Shown: positions 16,897 to 25,986 of the stretch, one piece after another
Layout: every line of letters starts with the position of its first letter
How positions within the stretch are numbered: the stretch's first letter is position 1
Origin: an uncultured Alistipes sp.
GTDB lineage: Bacteria; Bacteroidota; Bacteroidia; Bacteroidales; Rikenellaceae
NCBI GenBank assembly: GCA_900768015.1
Contig: CAAGBI010000009.1
Location: 55,435 to 119,434, forward strand
DNA: 64,000 bases
Direction: 5' to 3'
Made by a program: the position numbers and the translations under genes
Notes under the pieces: model-generated
The model's input: the letters and a program-made list of their open reading frames with translations, nothing else
What the model was told of the DNA's origin: nothing
The model's database searches: none

Positions 16897-18969
16897 ATGA
16901 AGAGGATTGCAACCATCGTGGCTGCCATTGTGATGTTGGTGGGCTGCAGTAGTGTGAAAGAGGATTTGGGGCCACAGAGGCTATCTTCGCCCGATAGCCG
17001 TGTGACGCTCGACTTCGAGGTTAACGGCGAGGGCGAGGCGCTCTATTCGTTGACATTTGCTGGCGAGGAGATTATCCGCCCCTCGGCACTAAACATCGAG
17101 ACCTCGCGTGGCGAGTTCGACGAGGGCCTGCGTGTCGTAGACATCAAACACAGCACCTTCCGCGAGACATGGGAGCCCGTGTGGGGTCAGTATGCCGAGA
17201 TTGAAAACCACTTCAACGAGATGGTCGTGACGCTTCAAAATATTGTGGGTGAGAGCGTTGATGTCACCTTCCGTCTATTTGACGACGGCATGGCGTTGCG
17301 CTACACACTTAATGGCGAGGGCGCGTGCGACATCCTCGACGAGGAGACCGAGTTCCGCATGGCGGCAGACTTCGATGCACACTGGATGGCGGGCAGCGAC
17401 GACGATGCCGAGTTTAATTATGTGCACACCAAGCTCTCGGGCATCAATGCCGAGACAATGCAGCAGTCGGCAGGCCGCGTGAAGGATATTTTGGAGTGTG
17501 GCGTGGCAACGCCCGTGGCAATGAAGAGTCCCGCGGGTAACTATGTAGCAATCCACGAGGCGGCGTTGTGGGAGTATCCAGGCATGGCGCTCGAGTTCGA
17601 TGCCGAGGAGCTTAAGTTCTCTACAGAACTCGCTGGAGACAAGGAGGTTAAGAGCAGCGTGGAGTTACCCTTCTCAACACCTTGGCGCACCGTTATCGTG
17701 GGCGACAGAGTGGGCACTTTGGTCGAGTCATCAATGGTACTCAACCTCAACGAGCCCTGCAAGCTGGAGGATACATCGTGGATTAAGCCCATGAAATATG
17801 TCGGCGTGTGGTGGGAGATGCACCTCAAGGTATCTATCTGGGATATGGATGGCAAGTACCCCCACTGCGCAACCACCGAGAATGTTAAGAGGTATATCGA
17901 CTTTGCTGCCGAGAATGGCTTTGGTGGTGTCCTCGTTGAGGGCTGGAACGAAGGCTGGGGCTGGGGTGAGCGCTTCGACTACTCGCAGCCATATCCCGAT
18001 TTCGACATCGAGGAGCTATGCCGCTATGCCGAGGAGCGTGGCGTGGAGCTTATAGGCCACCACGAGACCTACGCCAATGTCGTTAACTACGAGGAGCAGA
18101 TGGCCGATGCCTACGCTTACTACGCTAAGCACGGCGTGAACAGCGTTAAGACGGGCTATGTGGGCTCTATCGCCGACCATAAGCACTACGACCGCTGGAT
18201 GGTAGACCACTACAACCGCACCGTGGTGGAGGGTGCTAAGCATAAGCTCTGCATCGACATCCACGAGCCTATACACCCTACGGGCATCTGCCGCACCTAT
18301 CCCAACCTCATGTCGGCAGAGGGTATGCGCGGTCAGGAGTGGCAGGCATGGAATGCGGGCAACTGCATAGACCACAACCCCACTTTACCCTTCACGCGCA
18401 ATGTGGCAGGACCTATGGACTTCACCCCAGGCATCTTCGATGTGCGCTACCACAACACCATCAACAAGGCCGCTGCAACGGCTGATGGCTCAGTTAACGA
18501 GACCTATAATTACACCTTCTATGTAAACTCTACCCTTGCGCACCAGCTCGCGCAGTATGTCGTCTTCTATAGCCCCATACAGATGGCTGCCGACCTACCA
18601 AGCAACTACCGCGAGCGCCCCGACGCCCTTCAGTTCATCCGTGATGTGCCAGTAGATTGGGCCGATACCAAGTGCTTGGATGGCGAGATTGGTGACTATG
18701 TAGTCACCGCGCGCAAGGATAAGCATAGCGACGACTGGTATGTGGGTGGCATTACCGATGGCGAGCGTCGCGAGGTTAAGGTTTCGCTCGACTTCCTCGA
18801 TGCCAACCGCACCTACACCGCAACCCTCTATCGCGATGGCGACAATGCGGGTTGGGACACAAATCCCACGAATTATGTCATTGAGAACAAAGAGGTTGCG
18901 AAGGGCGATATGCTAAATATCACGATGGCACCTGGTGGTGGTTTCGCCCTCAGCATTAAGGCTAAATAA
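16897..18969 (+). CDS. GH97 glycoside hydrolase, SusB-like alpha-glucosidase
   Basis: A 690-residue lipoprotein (signal ending MLVGCSS) of glycoside hydrolase family 97. An N-terminal super-sandwich domain (about 25-280) precedes a TIM barrel (about 300-580) and a C-terminal beta domain. The barrel carries VEGWNEGWGWGERFDYSQ, VKTGYVGSIADHKHYD, and HEPIHPTGICRTYPN. The VKTGYVG form, with glycine where retaining members have the nucleophile aspartate, places it with the inverting SusB group. Glu390, Glu457 and Glu481 line up by spacing with the SusB catalytic/calcium-binding glutamates. The likely reaction is release of glucose from maltooligosaccharide ends in the periplasm or at the membrane. 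It stands alone, with no susC/susD pair in the window. Confidence 0.88.
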   Translation: MKRIATIVAAIVMLVGCSSVKEDLGPQRLSSPDSRVTLDFEVNGEGEALYSLTFAGEEIIRPSALNIETSRGEFDEGLRVVDIKHSTFRETWEPVWGQYAEIENHFNEMVVTLQNIVGESVDVTFRLFDDGMALRYTLNGEGACDILDEETEFRMAADFDAHWMAGSDDDAEFNYVHTKLSGINAETMQQSAGRVKDILECGVATPVAMKSPAGNYVAIHEAALWEYPGMALEFDAEELKFSTELAGDKEVKSSVELPFSTPWRTVIVGDRVGTLVESSMVLNLNEPCKLEDTSWIKPMKYVGVWWEMHLKVSIWDMDGKYPHCATTENVKRYIDFAAENGFGGVLVEGWNEGWGWGERFDYSQPYPDFDIEELCRYAEERGVELIGHHETYANVVNYEEQMADAYAYYAKHGVNSVKTGYVGSIADHKHYDRWMVDHYNRTVVEGAKHKLCIDIHEPIHPTGICRTYPNLMSAEGMRGQEWQAWNAGNCIDHNPTLPFTRNVAGPMDFTPGIFDVRYHNTINKAAATADGSVNETYNYTFYVNSTLAHQLAQYVVFYSPIQMAADLPSNYRERPDALQFIRDVPVDWADTKCLDGEIGDYVVTARKDKHSDDWYVGGITDGERREVKVSLDFLDANRTYTATLYRDGDNAGWDTNPTNYVIENKEVAKGDMLNITMAPGGGFALSIKAK

Positions 18970-19005
18970 GAGAGCCAACATAAGAGCCTAACGGCAAACT
19001 TTCTC

Positions 19006-19045
19006 GAGTACATCATCTCCCTGTCGGGGTGATGTACTCTTTTTT
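19006..19045 (+). terminator. Terminator after the GH97 gene
   Basis: GAGTACATCATC (19006-19017) pairs at 11 of 12 positions with GGTGATGTACTC (19028-19039), followed by a T-run. Confidence 0.85.
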
Positions 19046-19080
19046 GTTGCGCATAGGTGACAATATTTTACTGAAAAATT

Positions 19081-19111
19081 TTGCAATTTTTGTTTTTTTT
19101 CTATACTTTTG
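19081..19111 (+). promoter_or_regulatory. Promoter of the lipA-lipB-recJ unit
   Basis: TTG (19081-19083) and TACTTTTG (19104-19111) are 20 bases apart. A possible TTG start codon at 19109 overlaps the -7 box, so the ATG at 19139 is the start of lipA. Confidence 0.75.
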
Positions 19112-19138
19112 CATCAATTGGAAAAAAGTGAACTTAAA

Positions 19139-20032
19139 ATGCCGAAGGTTCGTGAAAAATACGAGCATCTGCGTAAGCCCGAATGGCTAAAGATTAGCCT
19201 AAGAAGTACGGCGAATAGTGCGGAGGTAGAGCAAATCGTCGAGGGGCGTTGTCTGCATACGATATGCAGCAGCGGAATGTGTCCCAATAAGGCGGAGTGC
19301 TGGAGCCGTCGTACCGCTACCTTCATGATTTTGGGCGATATATGCACGCGCAACTGTCGCTTCTGCGCAACGCAGACGGGACGACCGCTGCCACCCGACG
19401 AGGCAGAACCCGACAAGGTGGCCGAAAGCGTAAAACTAATGGGCCTGAAGCATGTTGTGGTTACATCTGTAGCACGAGACGACCTCGAAGATCATGGAGC
19501 ACGCATCTGGGCGCGCACCGTCGAGGCTATTCGTCGTGATAATCCTAACGCAACTATAGAGCTCCTTATTTCCGATATGGATGCCCGCCCCGAGCTACTC
19601 GATGTGGTGCTGGCATCGCGTCCCGACATCGTGGGACACAATATCGAGACCGTTGAGCGACTAACTCCCGAGGTGCGTTCGCGTGCTAAGTATCGCACAT
19701 CGTTGGCGACACTCAAGCACATCGCCGATAGCGGAGCAGTGGCAAAAAGCGGTATTATGGTCGGATTGGGCGAGAGCGAAGAGGAGGTGTTGACAACACT
19801 CAGAGACCTGCGCAGTGTGGGCGTGAGCATCGTCACCCTCGGACAGTATCTTCGACCTACAAAGGAGCACTACCCCGTTAAGGCGTATATCACTCCCGAG
19901 AAGTTCGAAGAGTACCGACTTGCAGCTCTCGACATGGGCTTCAGCTATTGTGCCAGCGCACCCCTTGTGCGCTCGTCATACTTGGCTGATGCTGCACTTG
20001 ATGCTGTGAAGAAGGTATGCAGAACGAAGTAG
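19139..20032 (+). CDS. lipA: Lipoyl synthase
   Basis: Radical-SAM enzyme that inserts two sulfurs into octanoyl groups on lipoyl domains of 2-oxoacid dehydrogenases and the glycine cleavage H protein. The 297-residue product has the auxiliary-cluster cysteines in CSSGMCPNKAEC (about 43-54), and the radical-SAM motif CTRNCRFC follows in GDICTRNCRFCATQTGRP. The downstream VVVTSVARDDLEDHGA and KSGIMVGLGESEEEV blocks and the C-terminal FSYCASAPLVRSSYLA (usual RSSY serine ligand) complete the family pattern. The start at ATG 19139 follows from the promoter position. The next gene, lipB, overlaps its end by 16 bases. Confidence 0.95.
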   Translation: MPKVREKYEHLRKPEWLKISLRSTANSAEVEQIVEGRCLHTICSSGMCPNKAECWSRRTATFMILGDICTRNCRFCATQTGRPLPPDEAEPDKVAESVKLMGLKHVVVTSVARDDLEDHGARIWARTVEAIRRDNPNATIELLISDMDARPELLDVVLASRPDIVGHNIETVERLTPEVRSRAKYRTSLATLKHIADSGAVAKSGIMVGLGESEEEVLTTLRDLRSVGVSIVTLGQYLRPTKEHYPVKAYITPEKFEEYRLAALDMGFSYCASAPLVRSSYLADAALDAVKKVCRTK

Positions 20033-20709
20033 AAATCAGAGATTTACAGACCATGTCGTATAGCGAGTGCTGGGATTTGCAGCGTTCGCTCTTCGATGCG
20101 TTGTGCGCAAAGAAGCTCAACAAGGCGTTCCAGGAGGGCGAGCCTCGTGGCACCATCCTCATCGTTGAGCACCCCGCCGTCTACACCCTCGGAAAGAGTG
20201 GTCATGCCGAGAATATGCTCTGCTCGAAGGAGTATCTCGAGAGCCTCGGCGCGGAGTTCTATCACATCGACCGCGGCGGCGACATCACCTTCCATGGCCC
20301 AGGACAGCTCGTATGCTACCCCATTGTCGACCTCGACGCAATAGGTTTGGGCGTAAGGCGTTATATTGAGGCCCTCGAGCAGACTATCATCGACCTCGCA
20401 GCCGACTATGGCATCGAGGCACATCGCTCGGAGGGAGCATCGGGTGTGTGGATCACCCGCCCCGGCAACCGTCTGGAGAAGCTCTGCGCAATTGGCGTAC
20501 GCGCTTCGCACGGCGTGACCATGCACGGCTTAGCAATGAATGTCGCTACGGACCTCAACTGGTTCCATTTGATTAACCCCTGCGGATTTACCGATCGTGG
20601 CGTATGCTCGCTCACGACATTGACAGGCCGAGAGGTTACGATGGAGGAGGTTAAGCCCAAGTTTATTAATTACTTAACGAAAAATTTAAATGTTAAATAT
20701 AAAAAATAG
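20017..20709 (+). CDS. lipB: Lipoyl(octanoyl) transferase
   Basis: Transfers octanoate from acyl carrier protein to lipoyl domains, the step before LipA. The 230-residue product shows EHPAVYTLGKSGHAENML, the RGGDITFHGPGQLVCYPI signature (about 86-103) and KLCAIGVRASHGVTMHGLAMNV. The lysine of KLCAIG and the cysteine of NPCGFTDRGVCSL (residue about 190) correspond to the catalytic Lys/Cys pair. The start lies 16 bases inside lipA, which suggests translational coupling. recJ follows after five bases, so the three genes form one unit. Confidence 0.95.
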   Translation: MQNEVEIRDLQTMSYSECWDLQRSLFDALCAKKLNKAFQEGEPRGTILIVEHPAVYTLGKSGHAENMLCSKEYLESLGAEFYHIDRGGDITFHGPGQLVCYPIVDLDAIGLGVRRYIEALEQTIIDLAADYGIEAHRSEGASGVWITRPGNRLEKLCAIGVRASHGVTMHGLAMNVATDLNWFHLINPCGFTDRGVCSLTTLTGREVTMEEVKPKFINYLTKNLNVKYKK

Positions 20710-20714
20710 AAGTT

Positions 20715-22475
20715 ATGCCCATAGAGAAAAGATGGGTTGTCAAACCGCAGGGCGATCGCGCGGTGGTGGAGTCTCTCTCCGCAGCGTTAGGCATGCCAAC
20801 GGTATTGACCAACCTACTGGTTCAGAGGGGCATAGACACCATGGAGAAGGCCAAGAAGTTCTTCTCGCCATCGCTACGCGACTTGCACGATCCGTTCCTA
20901 ATGAAGGATATGGACAAGGCCGTGGAGCGCATCGAGAGGGCAGTGAAGGCTGGCGAAAAGGTTATGATTTACGGCGACTACGATGTCGACGGAACCACTG
21001 CCGTGGCGCTGGTCTACAAGTTCTTAAGCCAGATAGGACACAAAAATCTGCTGTTCTACATTCCTGACCGATATGTCGATGGTTACGGCATATCAATCCG
21101 AAGCATCGAGCACGCACTACGCAAGGGTGTCACGCTTGTCATAGCTTTGGATTGCGGCATCAAAGCCGTTGAAAAGGTGGCCTATGCCAAAGAGCGTGGC
21201 GTAGATTTCATCATCTGCGACCACCACCTACCTGCCGAGGAGATTCCCCAGGCAGTGGCTGTATTGGATCCCAAACGCACCGACTGCAACTATCCTTTCG
21301 ATGAGTTGAGTGGTTGTGGCGTTGGTTTTAAGCTCGTCGAGGCCTATGCACGACGCAACAAAATCCCATTCTCGCAGATCGAGCCTTTGTTGGATTTGTT
21401 GGTTGTGAGCATCGCCTCAGACATTGTGCCTCTTGTGGATGAAAACCGCATTCTGGCATACTACGGATTGCGTAAGCTCAACTCTACGCCGTCGAAGGGA
21501 TTGTTGTCCATCATCAAGATTTGTGGCCTCGAGGGGCACAACATCACTATCGACGACATCGTCTTCAAGATTGGTCCTCGCATCAATGCTGCGGGACGCA
21601 TGCGTATGGATGAGGATGATGAGAATGCTGCACCCTCGGGTGGTCATGCTGCTGTGAGCCTTCTTATCGAGGGTAACGAGCAGGAGGCAGCGAAGTTTGG
21701 CGAGGTTATCGACTCGTTCAACCAGGATCGCAAGTCTATCGACCGCAATGTTACGCAGGAGGCACACGACTATGTGGAGTCTCACCCCGAGCTTAAGGCA
21801 CTCAAGAGCACTGTCATCTACAATCCTAAGTGGATGAAGGGCATTGTGGGTATCGTGGCCTCGCGCCTTATTGAGACCTACTACCGTCCTACGGTTGTAC
21901 TCACAAAGTCTAACGGCTTTGTTACAGGTTCGGCACGCTCGGTTGCGGGCTTCGACCTGTATCAGGCTGTGGAGTCGTGCTCCGACTTGTTGGAGAACTT
22001 CGGCGGACATATGTACGCTGCGGGTCTCACGATGAAGGAGGAGAATGTTGAGGCCTTCACTAAGCGCTTCAACGACTATGTGGAGAAGAATATCGACCCC
22101 AACATCCTTGTTCCTCAGGTGGACATCGATAGCGAGTTGTTATTCTCGGACATTACGGATCAGTTCCAGCGTCACTTGAATAGCTTCCAGCCCTTTGGCC
22201 CAGGCAACACAGCGCCTGTGTTTATGACTACGGGAGCGAGCAACCGCGGCGATGCGAAGCTTGTGGGCGTCGAGTGCGACCACCTGCGCATGGATTTGAT
22301 GCAGCGCCAGAAGCCACATACGACAATTCCTGCTATCGCCTTCCAGCAGCCCACACACTACGAGTGGGTGCGTGGTGGTAAGCCAATCTCGGTATGCTAC
22401 CAGATTGTCGAGAACCACTATCGTGGCACGGTGAGCAAGCAGCTCCGCGTCAAGGATATAAAGCCCGAGCGATAG
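20715..22475 (+). CDS. recJ: Single-stranded-DNA exonuclease RecJ
   Basis: 5'-3' exonuclease on single-stranded DNA, used in recombination and mismatch repair. The 586-residue product has DHH-family motifs in order: YGDYDVDGTTAVAL (about 91-104), a second acidic motif in IALDCGIKAVE, CDHHLPAEE (about 171-179), and GCGVGFKL. The DHHA1 region has GIVGIVASRLIETYYRP, TGSARSVAGFDLYQAV and ENFGGHMYAAGLTM. The C-terminal OB-like part runs to the end. Length is normal. It lies five bases after lipB. A bidirectional hairpin follows, facing the convergent MATE gene. Confidence 0.93.
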   Translation: MPIEKRWVVKPQGDRAVVESLSAALGMPTVLTNLLVQRGIDTMEKAKKFFSPSLRDLHDPFLMKDMDKAVERIERAVKAGEKVMIYGDYDVDGTTAVALVYKFLSQIGHKNLLFYIPDRYVDGYGISIRSIEHALRKGVTLVIALDCGIKAVEKVAYAKERGVDFIICDHHLPAEEIPQAVAVLDPKRTDCNYPFDELSGCGVGFKLVEAYARRNKIPFSQIEPLLDLLVVSIASDIVPLVDENRILAYYGLRKLNSTPSKGLLSIIKICGLEGHNITIDDIVFKIGPRINAAGRMRMDEDDENAAPSGGHAAVSLLIEGNEQEAAKFGEVIDSFNQDRKSIDRNVTQEAHDYVESHPELKALKSTVIYNPKWMKGIVGIVASRLIETYYRPTVVLTKSNGFVTGSARSVAGFDLYQAVESCSDLLENFGGHMYAAGLTMKEENVEAFTKRFNDYVEKNIDPNILVPQVDIDSELLFSDITDQFQRHLNSFQPFGPGNTAPVFMTTGASNRGDAKLVGVECDHLRMDLMQRQKPHTTIPAIAFQQPTHYEWVRGGKPISVCYQIVENHYRGTVSKQLRVKDIKPER

Positions 22476-22493
22476 TGCTGCGTCAGGCATAAA

Positions 22494-22529
22494 ATAGTAG
22501 AGTCCCGCCAAATGGTGGGACTCTACTAT
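22494..22529. terminator. Bidirectional terminator between recJ and the MATE gene
   Basis: ATAGTAGAGTCCCGCC (22494-22509) pairs with GGTGGGACTCTACTAT (22514-22529) with one G-T pair. TATTATATATAGGTAT (22527-22542) follows on the MATE side. Confidence 0.85.
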
Positions 22530-22547
22530 TATATATAGGTATGGACT

Positions 22548-23999
22548 TTATCTATTAAAGAGCATCTCTCGCTCCATGCGCTTGAGCTTGCGCACCTGAA
22601 CAAAGAGCAGTGTTGCCGCAACAAGCACCGAGGCACCATCGGCAATAGGCATCGACATCCATGCACCCACAGCACCAAACTCGGGCGAGAGGATAAGCAC
22701 CAAGGGCAACAGGAACAACAACTGGCGTATTGCCGAGAGGAGCATAGCCATGGGGGCACGACCGATATACTGGAAGAAGCCACCCGCAACAATCTGGAAG
22801 CCCACAAATGGGAACATAATCATCGCGATGCTCAAGCCCTGCTCCACAACCTTTATCATAGCCTTATCCGCTGCACTGTTACCACCCTCGACAAAGAGCG
22901 CTGCGACATACTCGGGGAAGAGCATGCCGATGGCGAAGGCGAAGGTCGTGACGCATGTAGCACAGATGATAGTGTACTTCAAGGTCTTAAGCACACGGCC
23001 ATACTGCTTTGCGCCGTAGTTGTAACCCACGATGGGCTGCATACCCTGATTAAAGCCGTTTGCAACCATGATAAAGAGCAGTATCACGCGGTTCATGATG
23101 CCGTAGGCACCTACATAGACATCACCCACGCCACCCTCAATCGCTGCGGTGTGTATCACATCGTCGGCACCCGTACCGCCATAGAGCAGCAGCGCCGTGT
23201 TCATGAAGCGCGTAACGAACGAGGCACACACATTGAGGATAAAAGGCGCCATACCGATAGATATGATGTTAAAGACGATGCTACGCTTGAAGCGGAAGCT
23301 CTCGCGCTTAAAGCGCAGGAAGCTCCTCTTCGAGGTGTAGTGGTGTATCTGTATGAGCAGGCATATGGTCTGCGCAATGACCGTAGCGATTGCCGAGCCC
23401 TGCACACCCCAGCCGAAGCCGAAGATGAACAAGGGGTTCAAAATCGTACATATCACCATCGAGAGTATCATGATGAACATCGCCTTGCGGGGGTAGCCCG
23501 AGGCACGCAGCTGCTCGTTAAGACCGAGGTAGAGGTGCGTGATGATGTTACCGAACATTATGACGCGCATAAACTCGCGGGCATACTGCAGCGTCTCCTC
23601 GCCAGCCTTGCCACCCGAGAAGAAGATGAGGATGGGGTCGAGGAAGAGCAAGAAGATGAGCATGATAGATACGCCGAGCACGATGTTTAGCAACACGGCA
23701 TTTCCGAGGATATGCTCCGCGGCGCGCTTATTTCCCTCACCCAAGCGTATAGATATGCGGGCTGCGGCACCCACACCCACCATAGCACCAAAGGCCGAGG
23801 CTATGTTCATGATGGGGAGCGTGATGGCCATGCCCGAGATTGCGTAACCACCCACACCATGACCGATAAAGATGCTATCGATGATGTGGTATAGCGACGA
23901 CGACGCCATGGCGATGATTGCCGGAATGGCATATCGCGCCAGGAGCTTGCCGAGCGAGTCGGTACCGAGCGAAACGGTATTATTTTGTACTGATGACAT
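22548..23999 (-). CDS. MATE-family multidrug/cation antiporter
   Basis: A 483-residue inner-membrane transporter with about twelve hydrophobic helices arranged as two pseudo-repeats. Family marks include LLARYAIPAIIAMASSSLYHIIDSIFIGHGVGG near the N-terminus and NGFNQGMQPIVGYNYGAKQYGRV in the second half (about 315-337). It exports drugs or metabolites in exchange for sodium or protons; the substrate cannot be read from the sequence. It begins seven bases after the phosphopantetheinyl transferase gene and is the last gene of the murG-to-MATE unit. A hairpin follows at 22494-22529. Confidence 0.88.
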   Translation of the reverse strand: MSSVQNNTVSLGTDSLGKLLARYAIPAIIAMASSSLYHIIDSIFIGHGVGGYAISGMAITLPIMNIASAFGAMVGVGAAARISIRLGEGNKRAAEHILGNAVLLNIVLGVSIMLIFLLFLDPILIFFSGGKAGEETLQYAREFMRVIMFGNIITHLYLGLNEQLRASGYPRKAMFIMILSMVICTILNPLFIFGFGWGVQGSAIATVIAQTICLLIQIHHYTSKRSFLRFKRESFRFKRSIVFNIISIGMAPFILNVCASFVTRFMNTALLLYGGTGADDVIHTAAIEGGVGDVYVGAYGIMNRVILLFIMVANGFNQGMQPIVGYNYGAKQYGRVLKTLKYTIICATCVTTFAFAIGMLFPEYVAALFVEGGNSAADKAMIKVVEQGLSIAMIMFPFVGFQIVAGGFFQYIGRAPMAMLLSAIRQLLFLLPLVLILSPEFGAVGAWMSMPIADGASVLVAATLLFVQVRKLKRMEREMLFNR

Positions 24000-24006
24000 T
24001 TACTCT

Positions 24007-24582
24007 TTACTTATATGTTGCGGTAGCCACCGCCACACTATTCTCAATTATCTGCGCCTCAACGACTATGCCCTTAGTGTCGCGCACCTCGGCCATAAGG
24101 AGCATACGCTCGGCATCGAAGGCCGTGATGCGTATATCCATGGTAAGGTCCACCTCGCGCTTGCCATAGAGCTTGTATATCGCCTCCTTGGCTGTCCACA
24201 CCACTGCGGGCCACTCCTCCATCTCTGATAGCGCCTCCTCCGCGGGGCTCATATATCGCTCCTTAATGCGGTCGTAGTTGCGCTCGAGAGCCTCGATGTC
24301 AACGCCCACGGGCTCATCGGCAATGGCCACAGCGACCCTCTCGCCACCATGCGCCACGCTAATATATGTATTGGGGGTATCTACCACAGGTGCTCCCACC
24401 TCATTGTACTCTATCACCACGCCACGACCCAGCTCACTGCGCACAACGCGGCGCCATGCGAGGTGCTCTCTGCGGCGTCTGTCGTTCTGGAAGCGCGAGG
24501 CCGAGGCCACATCGCTTGCCGTAATCAGCGCATCACAGCAGAGGTAGACGGGAGGCACAGCCTCGACAATAAGTTTAACCAT
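24007..24582 (-). CDS. 4'-phosphopantetheinyl transferase
   Basis: Transfers the phosphopantetheine arm of CoA to carrier proteins (Sfp/AcpT-type superfamily). The product, 191 residues from the ATG at 24582 (MVKLIVEAVPPVYL), contains the magnesium/CoA motifs GVDIEALERN (about 93-102) and VVWTAKEAIYKLYGKREVD, the two hallmarks of the family, plus SVAHGGERVAVA ahead of them. I chose 24582 over 24618 because its ATGGTTAA overlaps the gldE stop by eight bases, a coupled arrangement. It lies between gldE and the MATE gene. No polyketide or peptide synthetase is in the window, so its target is probably the fatty-acid carrier protein or a distant pathway. Confidence 0.87.
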   Translation of the reverse strand: MVKLIVEAVPPVYLCCDALITASDVASASRFQNDRRRREHLAWRRVVRSELGRGVVIEYNEVGAPVVDTPNTYISVAHGGERVAVAIADEPVGVDIEALERNYDRIKERYMSPAEEALSEMEEWPAVVWTAKEAIYKLYGKREVDLTMDIRITAFDAERMLLMAEVRDTKGIVVEAQIIENSVAVATATYK

Positions 24583-25966
24583 GGATGTCGACCTTAATCT
24601 TATCGACACGGCGGCCATCCATCGTTGCGATGAAGAACTTCACGCCATGTGCCTCGAGCTCGTCACCACGGCGGGGAAGGTCGCGCTTGAGCTCCATCAT
24701 AAGTCCCGCAAGCGTCTCGGCATGACCCTCGACATCCTGGAAGCTATCCTCGTCGAAGCCTATAACGCGCAGAAACTCACCGATATGTATCTTAGCATCA
24801 AAGATATAGCTATGCTCGCCAATCTTCTCGTAGAGCTTATCCTCATCCTCGTCGCTCTCGTCCGTAATCTCGCCCACTACCTCCTCGAGAATATCCTCTA
24901 ACGAGATAAGACCCTGCGTTGCGCCATACTCATCCACGACAATAGCGATGTGGATTTTATTCTTCTGGAACTCCTTCAATAGGTCGTCAATCATCATGTG
25001 CTCGGGCACGAAGTAGGCCTTTCTGAGTAGCTTCTGCCACTCGAAGGTCTTAGCCTCGGCGATATATGGGAGCAGGTCCTTGACATAGAGTATGCCGCGC
25101 ACATCGTCGAGGTCGTCGCCATAGACGGGGATACGCGAGTAGCCCGTCTCTACGATAACCTTACGCACCTCCTCATAGTTGGCATCGAACTCCAAACCTG
25201 TGATATCCACACGCGAGTGCATAATCTCCACCACCTCGGTCTGTCCGAAGCTCACGATACCCGAGAGCATCTTCTGCTGCTCGGCAGAGCCCGTCTCCGC
25301 GAGGTCGACAGCATCGGCAAGCTCCTCGATAGAGATCTCGGCATTCTTCGTCGCAAAGCGGCTCACACGGCTCGAGGTGCGGATAAGGATAAAGGCCAAG
25401 GGATATACCGCCCAGCGCAAGAACTTAAGCGGTGCGGAGAGCATCTGCGAGGTCTTGATGGGGTTGGCCTGCGACACCACCTTGGGCAGAATCTCGCCAA
25501 AGAGCAAGAGCACAAAGGTGATGACGATGGTGTTGAAGATAAACTCCCAGATGCCGTCAAAGATAAATATCTCATTAACAAGCAGCGTAGCGATGATAAC
25601 GAGACAGATGTTGACCATGTTATTGGTCACAAGTATTGTTGCCAACAGTCGGTCGGGGTTTGAGAGTAGGTCGAGGACACGGCGCGAAGCAACTGTATTC
25701 TTCGACTCCAACTCGTCTATGTCGCTATGTGTGAGCGAGAAGAATGCTACCTCCGAGCCCGATGCCATAGCCGAGCAGACAATAAGCACCAAGGCAATGA
25801 TGGCGTACAACACCACATTGCCAAGGTCTATATTATTGTTTAGCGCTATGGCCGCCATCTGCGTAGCACCCTTCACCATTGCCTCAACACCGTGTTGCGG
25901 CGCTGCCATAGCCAAGGAGTCTGCACCACGAAGCAGTGTGTCGGCAGTTGTCAGAATGTTAAACAT
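24575..25966 (-). CDS. gldE: GldE-type CBS-domain membrane protein
   Basis: A 463-residue membrane protein of the CNNM/CorC (hemolysin-like) family. An N-terminal DUF21 region with about four hydrophobic segments (about 50-210, including LIVCSAMASGSEVAFFSLTHSD) is followed by a CBS pair (about 255-370, with MHSRVDITGLEF, SRIPVYGDDLDDVRGILYVKDL and IHIAIVVDEYGATQGLISLEDILEEVVGEI) and a C-terminal transporter-associated domain. In gliding Bacteroidota the orthologue GldE is linked to the gliding/type IX secretion machinery; in gut Bacteroidales it is usually kept without gliding. Ion transport is the other possible role. It lies 20 bases after ftsZ. Confidence 0.83.
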   Translation of the reverse strand: MFNILTTADTLLRGADSLAMAAPQHGVEAMVKGATQMAAIALNNNIDLGNVVLYAIIALVLIVCSAMASGSEVAFFSLTHSDIDELESKNTVASRRVLDLLSNPDRLLATILVTNNMVNICLVIIATLLVNEIFIFDGIWEFIFNTIVITFVLLLFGEILPKVVSQANPIKTSQMLSAPLKFLRWAVYPLAFILIRTSSRVSRFATKNAEISIEELADAVDLAETGSAEQQKMLSGIVSFGQTEVVEIMHSRVDITGLEFDANYEEVRKVIVETGYSRIPVYGDDLDDVRGILYVKDLLPYIAEAKTFEWQKLLRKAYFVPEHMMIDDLLKEFQKNKIHIAIVVDEYGATQGLISLEDILEEVVGEITDESDEDEDKLYEKIGEHSYIFDAKIHIGEFLRVIGFDEDSFQDVEGHAETLAGLMMELKRDLPRRGDELEAHGVKFFIATMDGRRVDKIKVDIHG

Positions 25967-25986
25967 TTCGACTTAAGTGTTATTTA